A stretch of DNA of 5,907 nt, from positions 1 through 5,907 of the forward strand of contig JACCZP010000319.1 in the NCBI GenBank assembly GCA_013695885.1. The letters run 5' to 3'. Each line of letters opens with the position of its first letter. The first letter of the stretch is position 1. This DNA is from Thermoleophilaceae bacterium (GTDB taxonomy: Bacteria; Actinomycetota; Thermoleophilia; Solirubrobacterales; Thermoleophilaceae). Shown in pieces: positions 4,655 through 5,907 of the stretch. The notes below the pieces were generated by a model. The model saw only the letters and a program-made list of their open reading frames with translations. It was not told the origin of the DNA and ran no database searches. Both the position numbers and the translations under genes were made by a program.

Positions 4655-5907
4655 ATGGCGCGACCGACGGACTCAAACGAACAGCTTCTCTGCTCCTTCT
4701 GCGGCAAGTCGCAGAGGCAGGTCAAGAAGCTCATCGCCGGTCCCGGCGTCTACATCTGCGACGAGTGCATCGATCTCTGCAACGAGATCATCGACGAGGA
4801 GCTGACCGGCCCGGCCTCGTTCGACCTCGAGAACCTTCCGAAGCCCCGGGAGATCAACTCCGTGCTCCAGGAGTACGTGGTCGGCCAGGACCGCGCGAAG
4901 CGCACGCTGGCGGTGGCCGTCTACAACCACTACAAGCGCGTGCAGATGATGCAGTCCGAGGAGTCCGACCTCGAGCTCCAGAAGTCGAACATCCTCCTGC
5001 TGGGACCCACCGGGTGTGGCAAGACGCTCCTCGCCCAGACCCTCGCGAAGATCCTGAACGTCCCGTTCGCGATCGCCGACGCCACGGCGCTCACCGAGGC
5101 CGGCTACGTGGGCGAGGACGTGGAGAACATCCTCTTGAAGCTCATCCAGGCCGCCGACTTCGACGTCAAGAAGGCGGAGACCGGGATCATCTACATCGAC
5201 GAGGTCGACAAGATCGCCCGCAAGGCGGACAACCCGTCGATCACGCGCGATGTCTCCGGTGAGGGTGTCCAGCAGGCGCTCCTGAAGATCCTCGAGGGCA
5301 CGGTGGCCTCGGTGCCGCCGCAGGGCGGGCGCAAGCACCCCCACCAGGAGTTCCTCACCATCGACACGACGAACGTCCTCTTCATCTGCGGCGGGGCGTT
5401 CGCCGACCTCGACAAGGTCATCGAGCGCAGGACGGGAACGAGCGGCATGGGCTTCGGAGCGCCGATCACCTCGAAGATCGACCGTGACGCCGGGGCGCTG
5501 TTCGAGCAGGTGCTCCCCGAGGACCTCGTGGAGTACGGGTTGATCCCCGAGTTCATCGGCCGCCTGCCGGTCATCTCGGTCATCCACCAGCTTCAGCGCG
5601 AGGATCTCGTCACCATCCTCACCGAGCCGCGCAATGCGCTGATCAAGCAGTTCCACCGCTTCTTCCAGTTCGACGGCATCGATCTGGTCTTCGCCGACGA
5701 GTCGCTGAACGCCGTCGCCTCCAAGGCCCTGGAGCGCGAGACCGGCGCCCGCGGCCTGCGCTCGATCATCGAGGAGATCCTCCTCGACGTCCAGTTCGAG
5801 CTTCCCTCCCGCCGCGACGTGACCAAGTGCGTGGTGACCAAGGAGACCGTCGAGCGGGGGTTGAAGCCGACGCTGGTGACCGAGGCGGTCGACGACGACG
5901 AGGACGA
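4655..5907 (+). CDS. clpX: ATP-dependent Clp protease ATP-binding subunit ClpX (3'-partial)
   Basis: ClpX is a hexameric AAA+ unfoldase that recognises degradation tags, unfolds substrates and threads them into ClpP. The reading frame is open from ATG 4655 to the window edge, giving 417 residues, near the usual 410-430, so only a few are missing. Visible features in order: an N-terminal zinc-binding domain with Cys13, Cys16, Cys35 and Cys38; Walker A GPTGCGKT (117-124); pore-1 loop GYVG (150-153); Walker B IIYIDE (178-183); the RKH substrate loop (226-228); the ClpP-docking loop, MGF (265-267) where E. coli has IGF; the Arg finger in EFIGRLPV (Arg303); and sensor-2 GARGLR (364-369). The visible end is acidic (VDDDED), as in many ClpX tails. 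The docking-loop change keeps a hydrophobic residue, so ClpP binding should be retained. The downstream gene cannot be seen. Confidence 0.98.
   Translation, partial: MARPTDSNEQLLCSFCGKSQRQVKKLIAGPGVYICDECIDLCNEIIDEELTGPASFDLENLPKPREINSVLQEYVVGQDRAKRTLAVAVYNHYKRVQMMQSEESDLELQKSNILLLGPTGCGKTLLAQTLAKILNVPFAIADATALTEAGYVGEDVENILLKLIQAADFDVKKAETGIIYIDEVDKIARKADNPSITRDVSGEGVQQALLKILEGTVASVPPQGGRKHPHQEFLTIDTTNVLFICGGAFADLDKVIERRTGTSGMGFGAPITSKIDRDAGALFEQVLPEDLVEYGLIPEFIGRLPVISVIHQLQREDLVTILTEPRNALIKQFHRFFQFDGIDLVFADESLNAVASKALERETGARGLRSIIEEILLDVQFELPSRRDVTKCVVTKETVERGLKPTLVTEAVDDDED

Noticed and set aside
3163..4734. 523-codon minus-strand frame spanning tig, the gap, clpP and the clpX start
   Set aside because: It crosses three real genes and the promoter region, and its product changes composition at each gene boundary.

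Overview
The window is very GC-rich, with a strong preference for G or C at third codon positions. Its core is the bacterial protein-quality-control cluster tig (trigger factor), clpP, clpX, in that order on the + strand. Gene order, GTG starts, a possibly leaderless tig and the style of the proteins suggest a deep-branching actinobacterium. Thermoleophilia (Solirubrobacterales/Gaiellales type) is my best guess, from remembered protein style and not from a search.

Layout. (1) 1-702: 3' part of a gene for a single-pass membrane protein with a long disordered Ser/Pro/Glu/Gln tail; its 5' end lies at or beyond the window edge. (2) 723-2171: FAD-dependent pyridine-nucleotide disulfide oxidoreductase of the lipoamide dehydrogenase/mercuric reductase superfamily. 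It keeps the redox Cys pair but has Tyr in place of the catalytic His, and its start is poorly defined. (3) 2168-2311, minus strand: a likely small membrane protein that looks overlooked. It converges on the oxidoreductase, and the two stop codons share one CTAG. (4) 2312-2426: a divergent intergenic stretch with overlapping -10-like hexamers on both strands. (5) 2427-3866: tig, with no visible Shine-Dalgarno and a duplicated KLWTP motif in its C-terminal tail; the tail DNA also contains a perfect 10-bp inverted repeat and a possible pseudoknot. (6) 3867-4032: intergenic region with a near-perfect 22-bp dyad just upstream of an extended -10 promoter. (7) 4033-4617: clpP, complete, catalytic triad intact. 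(8) 4655-5907: clpX, running off the right edge only a few codons short of the usual length.

How the genes work together. Trigger factor meets nascent chains at the ribosome exit tunnel. ClpX unfolds tagged or damaged proteins and feeds them into the ClpP chamber. clpP and clpX are 37 nt apart and are probably co-transcribed from the promoter found upstream of clpP, whereas tig has its own start region. The oxidoreductase and the membrane protein are neighbours with no evident role in proteolysis.

No previously undescribed multi-gene system is visible. The most interesting points are the unannotated-looking small minus-strand gene, the structured repeat-bearing end of tig, and the dyad/extended -10 arrangement upstream of clpP.
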